Shown here: positions 23,030 to 33,339 of the stretch, piece after piece | How the letters are laid out: each line of letters begins with the position of its first letter | How positions within the stretch are numbered: the stretch's first letter is position 1 | Source: Arcuatula senhousia | Taxonomy: Eukaryota > Mollusca > Bivalvia > Mytilida > Mytilidae | Assembly: GCA_963971305.1 (NCBI GenBank) | Contig: OZ020308.1 | Coordinates: forward strand, 17,517,092-17,581,091 | Reading direction: 5' to 3' | Length of the DNA stretch: 64,000 bases | Notes under the pieces: model-generated | Told to the model about the DNA's origin: nothing | What the model saw: the letters and a program-made list of their open reading frames with translations, nothing else | Database searches by the model: none | Made by a program: the position numbers and the translations under genes

Positions 23030-23590
23030 ACCAATGGGGTATCCGAATGTCAAAAGTCCGAAAGGGCAGAGACAAAACCAGTAAACACGAACAAGAACGG
23101 GACAAAAAAAAACATGGAAACACAAAATAACTGAATATCAATCAACAAAGCGAACTCCAGTCGAAACAAGAGTGAACTCAGGTGCTCCGGAAGAGTAAGC
23201 AGTTCCGTCGCGTTGCCAATAGTCCATTCAGCGTGTCAAATCCGGTAAAGGAAGACAAAACAACACCCTATGACAAACCAACATCTGCACTCATCTGAGA
23301 GATCGAAATCCCATATTTGTCTATAGGTGCATGATGTCTGCCGTAAAATTTCTTGAGTGAAGACAGCAACCGAGGAGCAACATAACCCTGTGTGAACAAT
23401 TTTTGCGTCAGACCTGTCGCTCTGCTAAGGAAATCGATCTAAGTCCCGCACGCTCTGGAGTAACGAATCAATTGAGATACGTAAACTCCATAAGCTGGAG
23501 CGGACGGAATGTTGCTACACAAGAAGGGAAAGTTGACGATTGGAAAGTTGAAGTCATCACATTTGTCATAGAGCCTTGATTGATCTTTGA
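23030..23590 (-). repeat. Dispersed retroelement 3' fragment, copy B
   Basis: Direct repeat of copy A with many substitutions; plus-strand words TATCCGAATGTCAAAAGTCC and AAAGGGCAGAGACAAAACC mark it. It overlaps the inner end of the right arm. A reverse-oriented copy is in Bre1 intron 4 (40620-40810). Confidence 0.6.
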
Positions 23591-24792
23591 AAAGTTCAAT
23601 GATTTTGTTATTACCTTTATTTAACGAGTTTTAATGAATACAAAAAAACTAAGATGCGATAAAATACATTTACTCTGTCCAATTAAAATACATTTACTCT
23701 GTTCATGTTACACCTATTTTACATGTAGCTTGGAAACCATTGAAAAACCTCTCGGGTGCATTTCCTTCTCGGGCACGTCCCGGGTGCATTTAAGTGCCAA
23801 CGGGCTTTTTTGTTACTGAAGTAAAACGAGTAAACTAAGACGACTTATTGCTTTAAAACACAAAACATTACTTTGAACTAAAACAGTTGTTGCTTTTTAT
23901 AGCACAACACGTGTTAAATTAATACGCTCTTAACTCTTATTATTGTATCTGGCAGTAATTTAAGACAAAATAAAAATTATTGTAAGAAACAGGGTTTCTT
24001 ATTGTCAGACCTTTTTCACCCTGTTTAAGTATTTCATAACCTGGTACATGAGATGTCATTTGGCACATGGATTATGTGTTGCAATGATAATTTTGTTAAG
24101 CATCAGTCAGAGTAATAGGAAGATGATAATCTTGATTTATAATCAGTGCAAGTTTGTCAATGTTTTTGTGCAATGTGAAACCAAGTTTGAGACCTGTACC
24201 ATGGTTTATTTTTAAAGTTTTACCTTTTCAATTAAGGATCTATTGTTAAGGCACATTTTCATGCCAATGATATGATGCCTGTTCATATTTTAATGCTAGG
24301 AAGTCTTTTATAAAGCAGAAACAAGTCATGTTCATTTTTGTTGACATTTCGCCGGCTAAAATCATATGGGGAATGAAACGTATTTGAAGATATTAACATT
24401 GCACTTTATAAAGTTATTTTGTCGATCGAGTGTCACTCTAAAGATACCAAAAGTAAATCAATAATTTATAGACTGCCGGCCGCTCATTTTATGAAGTAAT
24501 TGAAGAGCAAGTAAGGAACTATTTTATGTCGTATTTTTGATAACTTGAGTGAATGATTTTATGTATTGTTACGCACGTCAAAAGTGGTGTTGGGACGTTG
24601 ATCTAACGTTTTTGGGACAAGTAAATGGATGAATCAACTCCAGGAATACATTCAAATAAAAGGGCAAGCAGAGGACAAGTCCTGGCAACCAATTTATTTA
24701 GATCTGACGTCTCTTGGATCACTATAGTTCCGGCTACGCAAAAAGGACAAGCACTGATTGGTTGATGACGTCATGTGACGTCGCTGAAAGGA

Positions 24793-24799
24793 TATAAAA
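24793..24799 (+). promoter_or_regulatory. TATA box of the 5' LTR
   Basis: TATAAAA in GC-richer surroundings, downstream of a GACGTCATGTGACGTC block (CRE-like TGACGTCA half-sites, about 24766-24782). The copy in the 3' LTR is at 30130-30136. Confidence 0.6.
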
Positions 24800-25639
24800 G
24801 CGAGCGAGCACTTCACAATGGCAGATAGCTGAACGTCTCTCCAGCGGCAAACAGCACCTTGGAACAAGGAACGCAAGGGACGGTGCTTTAGATAGAAGAC
24901 CACAATACGTTTACATTAGAGGATCATGTGGAAACATTTATACAAAAGAAGCTATCAAGGGAATTATTAGAGTAACGTCAATAGTATGCCAATCCAGCAG
25001 AAATAGGGAGCAAGCTGTCACACATTGGATCTTGGACTTGGAGGACGCTAGGAACATAGGATCTCGGGACCTCCACTTGGAGGACTTCTAGGAACATTGG
25101 ATCTTGGACTTGGGACCTTTACTTGGAGGACGCTAGGAACATTAGATCTTTGGCTTTGCACCTTTACTTGGAGGACGCTAGGAACATTGGATCATGGACT
25201 CGGAACCTTTACCCTGACGACGCTAGAACACAAGCCACCAAGCATTGGATCTTGGACTCTGAACTTTTACTTGGATTATTGGATAAGGAAACTTTAGGAC
25301 ATGGACTCATGATCATTAGCTGTCAGAGGACTGGAACATAAAGGACTTCTGGACAAGGGACTCCCAATTAGAACTTGAAACACAGAAATCACATAACAGA
25401 CGTTATTTTCTCAATAAGGAAGACGGATCCATAGCTTTATCTCGGGGTTTGGAATAACTGGACACACAATACTTTAAGAAGGAAAGGAACCCTAATAGAA
25501 GAATGCCGCTGCCGCTGGAGAGGAAGACCTAAACCATGGAACCATCATGCGCTATCTCCCAACACGTCGGACACCACCTTTGACTATTTCATGTCATATT
25601 GTAAACTGTATGGATATACATGTCAACATAATTAACGTG

Positions 25640-25645
25640 AATAAA
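25640..25645 (+). terminator. LTR polyadenylation signal
   Basis: AATAAA about 140 bp before the LTR end. The same signal in the 3' LTR (30977-30982) would end the element transcript. Confidence 0.5.
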
Positions 25646-25787
25646 TAATCATTTGTCTGAATTACAGTCTCCATTATCTTTAAAGCCTCTTGATATACTT
25701 CACAAGTTAGTATGATTATTGGTCCTATCATTCGTAAACCGCCACGGTCGTGTTGCGGACAGGGCACGGCCGAGGTGGCTTACAATT

Positions 25788-25805
25788 TGGTGTCAGAAGT
25801 GGGAT
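25788..25805 (+). other. Primer-binding site, tRNA-Leu type
   Basis: TGGTGTCAGAAGTGGGAT starts 3 bases after the 5' LTR. It is complementary to the 3' end (with CCA) of animal leucine tRNAs, as recalled. Location and length are as expected for priming of minus-strand DNA. Confidence 0.75.
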
Positions 25806-25992
25806 ACTAATTCTATTTAGTATCCAGGATACGGACCCAGGAACTGTCCAGGATTTACAAGGATAACGTACGTGCATGACCGACGTGTTGGTAAAATTTA
25901 GTCAAAGGAAAACGAGGCTGATGAAAATGTTGGAGGGTCATTTATAGTCGTGGAATTTATAAGAGCTTGATATAAAAAAACACATTTAAAGG

Positions 25993-26805
25993 ATGCCATC
26001 ATCTGAAATATTCGAAGATGAAAAAGGAAAGGGACACAATAAGTTTACTCTGCGAAGATTCGGAGTAAACATGGCATTTAAACCTGACACTTATAATGGA
26101 TTGGAAGACTGGGAGGAATATATTTTACACTTTGAGTTATGTGCCAAAATCGGAAAATGGACTGATAAAGAGAAGACACTTATACTAGGGATATCATTAA
26201 CAGGACAAGCAAGAACGTTTTATACTGGATTACAGAAGACAGATAGGGAAGACTACAATTTATTAAGGAAGAAATTGGAGAAAAGATTTGGAGAAACAAG
26301 AAAAGGACAAATCCTAAAATGGAGACGGGAATTCGAAAACAGAAGACGAAATTTCGGAGAATCCATTACATCACTTGCAGACGATTTACGCTTGTTATCT
26401 AGAAGGGCCTACGGGAATTTTGACGTCAACACACAAGAATCTTTAGCATTGGACCAGCTCTATAAATCAATAAGACCAGAAATAAAACTACGTTGTTTTG
26501 ATCGGAATTGCAAGACGTTAGAAGATGCTGTAGAAGTAATAGAGGCACACGAAGAAATAATAAATAAACATAAAGAAAGCACAAGAACTATTTATTCAAC
26601 AAACAAAAAGAACGCTTGCCAAACAGAATCGAAGAATATAAACTTGAAAAAGAAAAGTTATTATGACAGCAAACCCCTAATAGAAGAGAAAACTCATAGA
26701 AGGCCCACGAACAAACAGCACAAAAGAAGTAAAAGATGTTTTATTTGCAATTTATTTGGCCATTTCAAGAGGGATTGTCCATACCTTATGTTTAAAAGAA
26801 AGTAG
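25993..26805 (+). CDS. Gag of the LTR element, with CCHC zinc knuckle
   Basis: 270 residues. A retrotransposon Gag capsid region spans about residues 30-195 (WEEYILHFELCAKIGKW, SLTGQARTFY, DYNLLRKKLEKRFG, GESITSLADDLRLLSRRAY, ALDQLYKSIRPEIKLR). A basic linker follows, then one zinc knuckle near the C-terminus (C-x2-C-x4-H-x4-C, in CFICNLFGHFKRDC). The protein would assemble particles and package RNA. The ATG lies 208 bases after the LTR. The frame ends at TAG with no pol frame in any phase after it, so there is no Gag-Pol. The open frame and near-identical LTRs suggest the gene was recently under selection or recently copied. Confidence 0.88.
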   Translation: MPSSEIFEDEKGKGHNKFTLRRFGVNMAFKPDTYNGLEDWEEYILHFELCAKIGKWTDKEKTLILGISLTGQARTFYTGLQKTDREDYNLLRKKLEKRFGETRKGQILKWRREFENRRRNFGESITSLADDLRLLSRRAYGNFDVNTQESLALDQLYKSIRPEIKLRCFDRNCKTLEDAVEVIEAHEEIINKHKESTRTIYSTNKKNACQTESKNINLKKKSYYDSKPLIEEKTHRRPTNKQHKRSKRCFICNLFGHFKRDCPYLMFKRK

Positions 26806-28125
26806 CAGTAACTTTCAAGCATAAAACTCATATATTTAGAAGAGGAAATAGATGACTACCTTGACGAACACCTTCACCAGTCGGAATTTTAGAATTATAG
26901 AGGTCCAGCTCAGAATCGAATTATAAATTATATTTCGGGGGAATAAATAGGGAAATTTGGAATTCTTAATGCCAGTATCTAGCAGGAGTTTTCGAAGTTT
27001 GAGGACTAAAGGGAATTTAAAGAAACATTTATAGAAATTGGAACATTTTGCGGAAAATCGAGATTTTACTTTTACTACGGAAGTGCAAGAAGACCTTTTA
27101 GAAGGAAAAAGTAGCAATAAGAACATACTCATGAAATGAGGACAATAAAGCAAGAAAGGCGATCAATATGAAGATAACATCACCTGGAAAGGACACATGG
27201 TGGAATGTTCGGGGATTGTCTATTGGAAAATCGTGCGCACGTACTCAGGTATGAAGATGTATACCTGTGGCCAGGCAGATTAATTTTCTGTCTGGTAGGT
27301 TAGGACTGGCTTGATCACCCAGTGGCTAACCAACCTTAGTCAAAATGTGGACTAAGTATCAATAGATAAGTCGCCCAGGAAAGACCATGGAGGGTTTCTT
27401 TCAGGAAGAGTAGGACAAGATGAATCCACACAAAAAAAACCAAGAGATCCCTGGATTTTCTGGCTGATACCATCTGATGCTATTTAAGGAAAAAGAAACA
27501 CCTGACAAGATTGAATGTTAGAACATGGAGAATCAAAAAGAGACACCAAGGCAAATACCAAGTGAAGCTCAGTGACACCTATACCTGAATGCCAATATGA
27601 ATAAAGTTATGTCCGAGGTGGAGAAATAAATAACTCATTTGGTTTTATATTATTTTATTTGAATGACAATTAAGGATCATACTTACCATTCCATCACCTG
27701 CTGTAGTTAATGATAATTAGAAACATAAAATTTTATTGGAGATGACAAAATGCTTTGGATAAATTTGAAAAACATTGGATAATCTAAGAAATGCGTCTTT
27801 TCTCACACCATGAAGATGCCTGAAAAAGAAAACATAATGTTGATGAAATTACTTTTTACTACAAGTAGTCATTGAGCATGAAGACAAATTCCAAGAACTG
27901 TAAAAATAGGATGAAAGAAGGAAATCGGCAGCCAATTTAGTCGGAAATAGAAATCAAAGCACTTCCAGCACCGTGAACACCTGTGACATCAACAATTATT
28001 ATTAACATGATTAAGATGAAAGTAGAAGATCGCCAATTTAACAGCAAAGAAGATAAGATGATATAAGGAACCAGGGACATATTTTGAAGACCAGAGAGAA
28101 GAAAAGGTGGATTGATTGTGTGTAA
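26806..28125. other. LTR element internal region without pol
   Basis: Purine-rich on the plus strand, no frame resembling protease, RT or integrase in either direction. It sits where pol would be expected. Confidence 0.6.
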
Positions 28126-28129
28126 CTAT

Positions 28130-28470
28130 AAGTTGTAGTGGTAGACCTGTATGAGCAGGAGAACCACGAGTTGTAGTGGCCAGGAGCACCACGAGTTGTA
28201 GTGGTCAGGAGCACCACGAGTTGTAGTGGTCAGGAGCACCACGAGTTGTAGTGGTCAGGAGAACCACGAGTTGTAGTGGTCAGGAGAACCACGAGTTGTA
28301 GTGGTCAGGAGCACCACGAGTTGTAGTGGTCAGGAGCACCACGAGTTGTAGTGGTCAGGAGCACCACGAGTTGTAGTGGTCAGGAGCACCACGAGTTGTA
28401 GTGGTCAGGAGAACCACGAGTTGTAGTGGTCAGGAGCACCACGAGTTGTAGTGGTCAGGAGAACCACGTG
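28130..28470 (+). repeat. 25-bp minisatellite of stem-loops
   Basis: About 13 copies, period exactly 25 bp. Each holds ACCAC, eight bases, then GTGGT, so each unit can fold as a small hairpin. Units differ mainly by a C/A change after GGAG. It lies inside the LTR element downstream of gag. Confidence 0.9.
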
Positions 28471-28705
28471 CACAGTTGTGTACCAGAAGAGGCAAGTAAC
28501 CACGAAAGTTCTGTAGTGGTAGGCTTGTATTGTGGATTAAGGGAACCATGAATGTTCTGTAGTGGTTGCCCTGGGTGGTCAGGAGAACCACTGGTGTAGC
28601 TGAAGAAGCAGTTGAGACAAGTAACCATAAATGTTCTGTAGTGGTGGACTTGTACATTTGAAATTTGGGCACCACGAATGTTCTGTAGTGGTAGGCCCGT
28701 AGAGC
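28470..28705 (+). repeat. Longer-period variants of the ACCAC/GTGGT stem-loop
   Basis: Further copies of ACCAC (or ACCAT) followed by TTCTGTAGTGGT, at about 28500, 28547, 28625 and 28671. They are spaced 45-80 bp apart with GTAGGCxxGTA between some of them. They extend the same hairpin theme beyond the 25-bp array. Confidence 0.75.
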
Positions 28706-29069
28706 CAGGAGGATGTACTTATGCTGAACCAGGACAACAGCAGCCTAAGGAGTATAGGGAGAATCAAGAGGAATCACACAGCCAGGAGAAAAAAAAATCG
28801 GGAGGATCCCATCATCCAGATGGAGAAGTAGTCATGAACATAAAGAAGGGCTTGGATAAGCCAAAAACACCAGGAACCAGGAGAACCATAGATACTCTCA
28901 GGAACAGGAACTGGAGGATAGACAGGTCAGTCAGAAAGGAAAAGTAAGGAGGAGTGATGGACAAGCAACACTAGGAAAGATAAGACCTGACATGACTTTT
29001 ACGAGTTTCCATTATGAACCTGATGTTAGCATTCGCTCAGGAGGCTGGTAGCAGAAGACGACGGAAAAG

Positions 29070-29282
29070 ATGATGAACATTAAATTGAGGACAGAAGATG
29101 AAAACAAAGATGACAAGCATTTATATGATGACCATGGGCAGGATGAGGATACTGATGTTGGAACAGACAATGAAGATGAAGAGACAGACAACATGGACAA
29201 TGAAGAGGAAGATAGCGACTATGAAAACAATGAACAATTTAATGACATTATATGTATTGTAATATTTCTGATTTTGCATTGA
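29070..29282 (+). other. Small acidic open frame in LTR element
   Basis: 70 residues, very rich in Asp and Glu (DEDTDVGTDNEDEETDNMDN) with a hydrophobic end. It may be a composition effect of the purine-rich strand. No family recognised; no upstream evidence for translation. Confidence 0.25.
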
Positions 29283-29309
29283 ATTCAGGAGAATTCATTT
29301 TATTAAGTT

Positions 29310-29317
29310 GGGGGGAG
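29310..29317 (+). other. Polypurine tract
   Basis: GGGGGGAG immediately before the 3' LTR, the expected plus-strand primer. Confidence 0.8.
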
Positions 29318-31121
29318 TGTAAGAAACAGGGTTTCTTATTGTCAGACCCTTTTCACCCTGTTTAAGTATTTCATAACCTGGTACATGAGATGTCATTTGG
29401 CACATGGATTATGTGTTGCAATGATAATTTTGTTAAGCATCAGTCAGAGTAATAGGAAGATGATAATCTTGATTTATAATCAGTGCAAGTTTGTCAATGT
29501 TTTTGTGCAATGTGAAACCAAGTTTGAGACCTGTACCATGGTTTATTTTTAAAGTTTTACCTTTTCAATTAAGGATCTATTGTTAAGGCACATTTTCATG
29601 CCAATGATATGATGCCTGTTCATATTTTAATGCTAGGAAGTCTTTTATAAAGCAGAAACAAGTCATGTTCATTTTTGTTGACATTTCGCCGGCTAAAATC
29701 ATATGGGGAATGAAACGTATTTGAAGATATTAACATTGCACTTTATAAAGTTATTTTGTCGATCGAGTGTCACTCTAAAGATACCAAAAGTAAATCAATA
29801 ATTTATAGACTGCCGGCCGCTCATTTTATGAAGTAATTGAAGAGCAAGTAAGGAACTATTTTATGTCGTATTTTTGATAACTTGAGTGAATGATTTTATG
29901 TATTGTTACGCACGTCAAAAGTGGTGTTGGGACGTTGATCTAACGTTTTTGGGACAAGTAAATGGATGAATCAACTCCAGGAATACATTCAAATAAAAGG
30001 GCAAGCAGAGGACAAGTCCTGGCAACCAATTTATTTAGATCTGACGTCTCTTGGATCACTATAGTTCCGGCTACGCAAAAAGGACAAGCACTGATTGGTT
30101 GATGACGTCATGTGACGTCGCTGAAAGGATATAAAAGCGAGCGAGCACTTCACAATGGCAGATAGCTGAACGTCTCTCCAGCGGCAAACAGCACCTTGGA
30201 ACAAGGAACGCAAGGGACGGTGCTTTAGATAGAAGACCACAATACGTTTACATTAGAGGATCATGTGGAAACATTTATACAAAAGAAGCTATCAAGGGAA
30301 TTATTAGAGTAACGTCAATAGTATGCCAATCCAGCAGAAATAGGGAGCAAGCTGTCACACATTGGATCTTGGACTTGGAGGACGCTAGGAACATAGGATC
30401 TCGGGACCTCCACTTGGAGGACTTCTAGGAACATTGGATCTTGGACTTGGGACCTTTACTTGGAGGACGCTAGGAACATTAGATCTTTGGCTTTGCACCT
30501 TTACTTGGAGGACGCTAGGAACATTGGATCATGGACTCGGAACCTTTACCCTGACGACGCTAGAACACAAGCCACCAAGCATTGGATCTTGGACTCTGAA
30601 CTTTTACTTGGATTATTGGATAAGGAAACTTTAGGACATGGACTCATGATCATTAGCTGTCAGAGGACTGGAACATAAAGGACTTCTGGACAAGGGACTC
30701 CCAATTAGAACTTGAAACACAGAAATCACATAACAGACGTTATTTTCTCAATAAGGAAGACGGATCCATAGCTTTATCTCGGGGTTTGGAATAACTGGAC
30801 ACACAATACTTTAAGAAGGAAAGGAACCCTAATAGAAGAATGCCGCTGCCGCTGGAGAGGAAGACCTAAACCATGGAACCATCATGCGCTATCTCCCAAC
30901 ACGTCGGACACCACCTTTGACTATTTCATGTCATATTGTAAACTGTATGGATATACATGTCAACATAATTAACGTGAATAAATAATCATTTGTCTGAATT
31001 ACAGTCTCCATTATCTTTAAAGCCTCTTGATATACTTCACAAGTTAGTATGATTATTGGTCCTATCATTCGTAAACCGCCACGGTCGTGTTGCGGACAGG
31101 GCACGGCCGAGGTGGCTTACA
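29318..31121 (+). repeat. 3' LTR (1804 bp)
   Basis: Same length as the 5' LTR at a constant offset of 5337 bases. One difference noticed (C for T in the GTCAGACC block near the start). Confidence 0.95.
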
Positions 31122-31309
31122 TTATTAAGAATAAAACGACTTAAGTTAATGCAACAAATATCTTTTTAATACAATAAATCACACTAAATAACGCGATTTA
31201 TTGTCTTATAAGGAGATAAAGTTGTTTTATTTAAGAGAAATAGTGCGTTATAACGGGTTTTATTAAGACAATACGAGTCCACTATACGCTTCCGTAATTT
31301 TAAGAGGTT

Positions 31310-31830
31310 ATCTAGATATTTAACTAGATAACTACTTATTATCTAGATATTTAACTAGATATTTAACTAGATAAATATCTAGATAACTACTTATTATCTA
31401 GATATTTAACTAGATATTTAACTAGATAAATTATCTAGATATTTAACTAGATAAATATCTAGATAACTACTTATTATCTAGATAATTTATCTAGTTAAAT
31501 ATCTAGATAATTTATCTAGATAATAAGTAGTTATCTAGATATTTATCTAGTTAAATATCTAGATAATTTATCTAGATAATAAGTAGTTATCTAGATATTT
31601 ATCTAGTTAAATATCTAGATAATTTATCTAGTTAAATATCTAGTTAAATATCTAGATAATAAGTAGTTATCTAGATATTTATCTAGTTAAATATTATAAC
31701 TAGATAACCACTTAATTATCTAGTTAAATATCTAGATAATTTATCTAGTTAAATAACTAGATATTTATCTAGTTAAATAACTAGATATTTATCTAGTTAG
31801 ATAACTAGATATCTACTTAATTAACTAGTT
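31310..31830. repeat. CTAG-rich palindromic satellite, right arm
   Basis: About 520 bp of TATCTAGATA, TTAACTAGAT and AACTACTTATTATCTAG words. The array is itself a large palindrome centred near 31490: CTACTTATTATCTAG at about 31331, 31387 and 31467 is answered by its reverse complement at about 31517, 31577 and 31652. It is nearly three times longer than the left-arm array. Confidence 0.85.
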
Positions 31831-31869
31831 ATGTATATGATTATGTGTTGGCAGAAATATGCCACCATA

Positions 31870-31875
31870 CAAAAG
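31870..31875. repeat. 6-bp target site duplication, right copy
   Basis: CAAAAG, matching 13901-13906. Confidence 0.75.
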
Positions 31876-32187
31876 CCTTTTTACCAAACATCAAATATGT
31901 TCACCATGCATATTTCGGACAGTCCAACCAGTCAATACAGGATCGAACAGAATCCCACAGATAATAAACATTGCTACAAATTAGGACAGTTTTTTGTTCG
32001 AGATTCCATTTGCCACTTGGCCTTATTTGGCAAGACACGGAGTTGGTGGGACAGAAAATCGGAATGTAGGAACTGCAGTACATAGGGAAAACAGACAAGT
32101 ACCACATCAACCAAAGTGGTATGGTAAGTGCACCTAGGGATGTTCAACAAGATGCATGGATCAGATGCTCGCTGTGACCTTCTTTTT

Positions 32188-33334
32188 AGCTCACCTTGCC
32201 GAAGGCAATGTGAGCTTTTGCAATCACTTGGCGTCCGTCGTCCGTCGTCCGTCGTCCGTCGTCCAACTTTTCAAAAATCTTCTTCTCTGAAACCGCTTGG
32301 CCAAATGTAATGAAACTTGGTAGGGTTGTTCTGTAGTATGTCCTCTACAAAATTATCGTTCGAAATTTTGATTCGACAAAAAACATGGCCGCCATGGCTA
32401 AAAATAGAACATAGGGGTAAATTGCAGTTTTTTGCAAATTACTCAAAAACGGTAACAGATATCAAAATTCTGGCATAGGGTTAAAATGATCAGCACCTCA
32501 AGATCTACCTGCCCAGAAATTTTCAAGTAGATCCAATAACCGATGTAGGAGTTATTGCCCTTTTTCTGGATTTTTTTCAAAAATTTTACTTATTTAGCCC
32601 TATATCTTGAAAACTATACAAGATATTTCAAAAATTTAAATTGCATATGACTAAGCACATCAAGATCTACAAAAGTTGTAACAGAGTCAAAGTTGTAGGA
32701 TCATTCCTTTAGGAGTTATACCCCTTGGATTGTAAAAATTGACCATTTTCACAGTTTTTTGTTCAACTTTTCAAAAATCTTCTTCTCTGAAACTGCTTAG
32801 TCAAATGAAATGAAACTTGGTAGGGTTGTTCAATAGTATGTGGTCTACAAAACTATCGTTCGAAATTTCGATTCGACAAAAAACATGGCCGCCATGGCTA
32901 AAAATAGAACATAAGGTAAATTGTAGTTTTTTGCAAATAACTCAAAAATGGTAATAGATATTAAAATTCTATTTGGATAATAATGATCAGCACATAAAGA
33001 TCTACCTGCCCTGAAGTTTTGAAGAAGATCTTACAATGGTTGTAGGAGTTATTGCCCTTTTTCTTGTTTTTTATTCAAATTATGCTCTTTTAAGGCTTAT
33101 ATCTTGAAAACAATACAAGATATTTGAAAAATTTAAATTGCATATGGTTAAGCACATAAAGATCTAAAAAATATGTAATGGGGTCAAAGTTGTAAGACCT
33201 TTCTTGATAGGAGTTGTTTCCCTTAGAACATTAAAATTGATAATTCCACAGAGTAGCAGTCCTTTAATAAATATCCAGCATATAAGTATCATCGAATACA
33301 AGGTGAGCGATTCAGGCTCCTGGGAGCCTCTAGT
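32188..33334. mobile_element. Helentron-like tandem-cored element, copy 1
   Basis: Starts AGCTCACCTTGCCGAAGGCA, whose start can fold back on GTGAGC. A run of GTCCGTC units follows, then two ~500-bp tandem units (TCTTCTTCTCTGAAAC at about 32277 and 32779; CAAAAAACATGGCCGCCATG in each). It ends with AAGGTGAGC, a GGCTCCTGGGAGCC hairpin and CTAGT. A hairpin followed by CTAG fits a Helitron-type 3' end. No coding capacity. Confidence 0.65.
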
Positions 33335-33339
33335 TCTGC

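Larger units (their letters stand above)
23981..25784 (+). repeat. 5' LTR (1804 bp)
   Basis: Begins TGTAAG and ends CTTACA. Contains a TATA box, a degenerate internal repeat (about 25025-25270, with repeated GGATCTTGGACT, GGACGCTAGGAACAT and CTTTACTTGGAGG words) and a polyadenylation signal. Only chance short open frames. Confidence 0.95.
23981..31121 (+). mobile_element. Gag-only LTR retrotransposon (non-autonomous, Ty3/gypsy-like)
   Basis: Two direct LTRs of 1804 bp (23981-25784 and 29318-31121), with ends TGTAAG...CTTACA. I noticed only one difference between them, so the insertion is recent. A short duplication flanks it (TTAT, or ATTAT depending on where the final A is assigned), confirmed against the empty site in the left arm. 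Primer-binding site, gag and polypurine tract are in order, but the 2.5 kb between gag and the 3' LTR encodes no protease, RT, RNase H or integrase. It must use enzymes from a partner element. The layout is like large retrotransposon derivatives that kept gag. Confidence 0.9.
13907..31869. mobile_element. Long-TIR DNA element (~18 kb with nested insertions)
   Basis: The left arm (13907 to about 15433) and right arm (about 23576-31869) are reverse complements once later insertions are set aside. Both begin TATGGTGGCATAT at the outer edge, next to a perfect CAAAAG duplication. Removing the LTR element (7.1 kb), the 650-bp TTAA element and the CR1-like LINE (about 6 kb) leaves only a few kilobases, mostly arms and repeats. 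I see no transposase, integrase or DNA polymerase frame, so this copy is non-autonomous or gutted. Six-bp duplications with long TIRs are known from Maverick/Polinton elements, but no Polinton gene is present, so the class stays open. Confidence 0.75.
23576..31869 (-). repeat. Right arm of the long inverted repeat, split by LTR element
   Basis: Inner part 23576-23980, then the LTR retrotransposon, then 31122-31869, which completes the arm including the CTAG-rich satellite. Joining across the LTR element restores continuity with the left arm (reverse of about 14196-14397), giving direct proof of the insertion. Confidence 0.8.

Noticed and set aside
24694..24903. 69-residue minus-strand ORF in both LTRs
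   Set aside because: Antisense to the LTR promoter region, duplicated only because the LTR is.
25097..25341. Two overlapping small ORFs in the LTR, repeated at 30434-30678
   Set aside because: They translate the degenerate tandem repeat of the LTR. Two frames are open at once, and no gene lies in an LTR position like this.
28130..28470. CRISPR-like regular array
   Set aside because: There are no variable spacers: the whole 25-bp unit repeats. It is a minisatellite in a eukaryotic LTR element.
13907..31869. Identification of the long-TIR element as a Maverick/Polinton
   Set aside because: The 6-bp duplication fits, but no polymerase B, integrase, protease or capsid gene was found. The class is left open.
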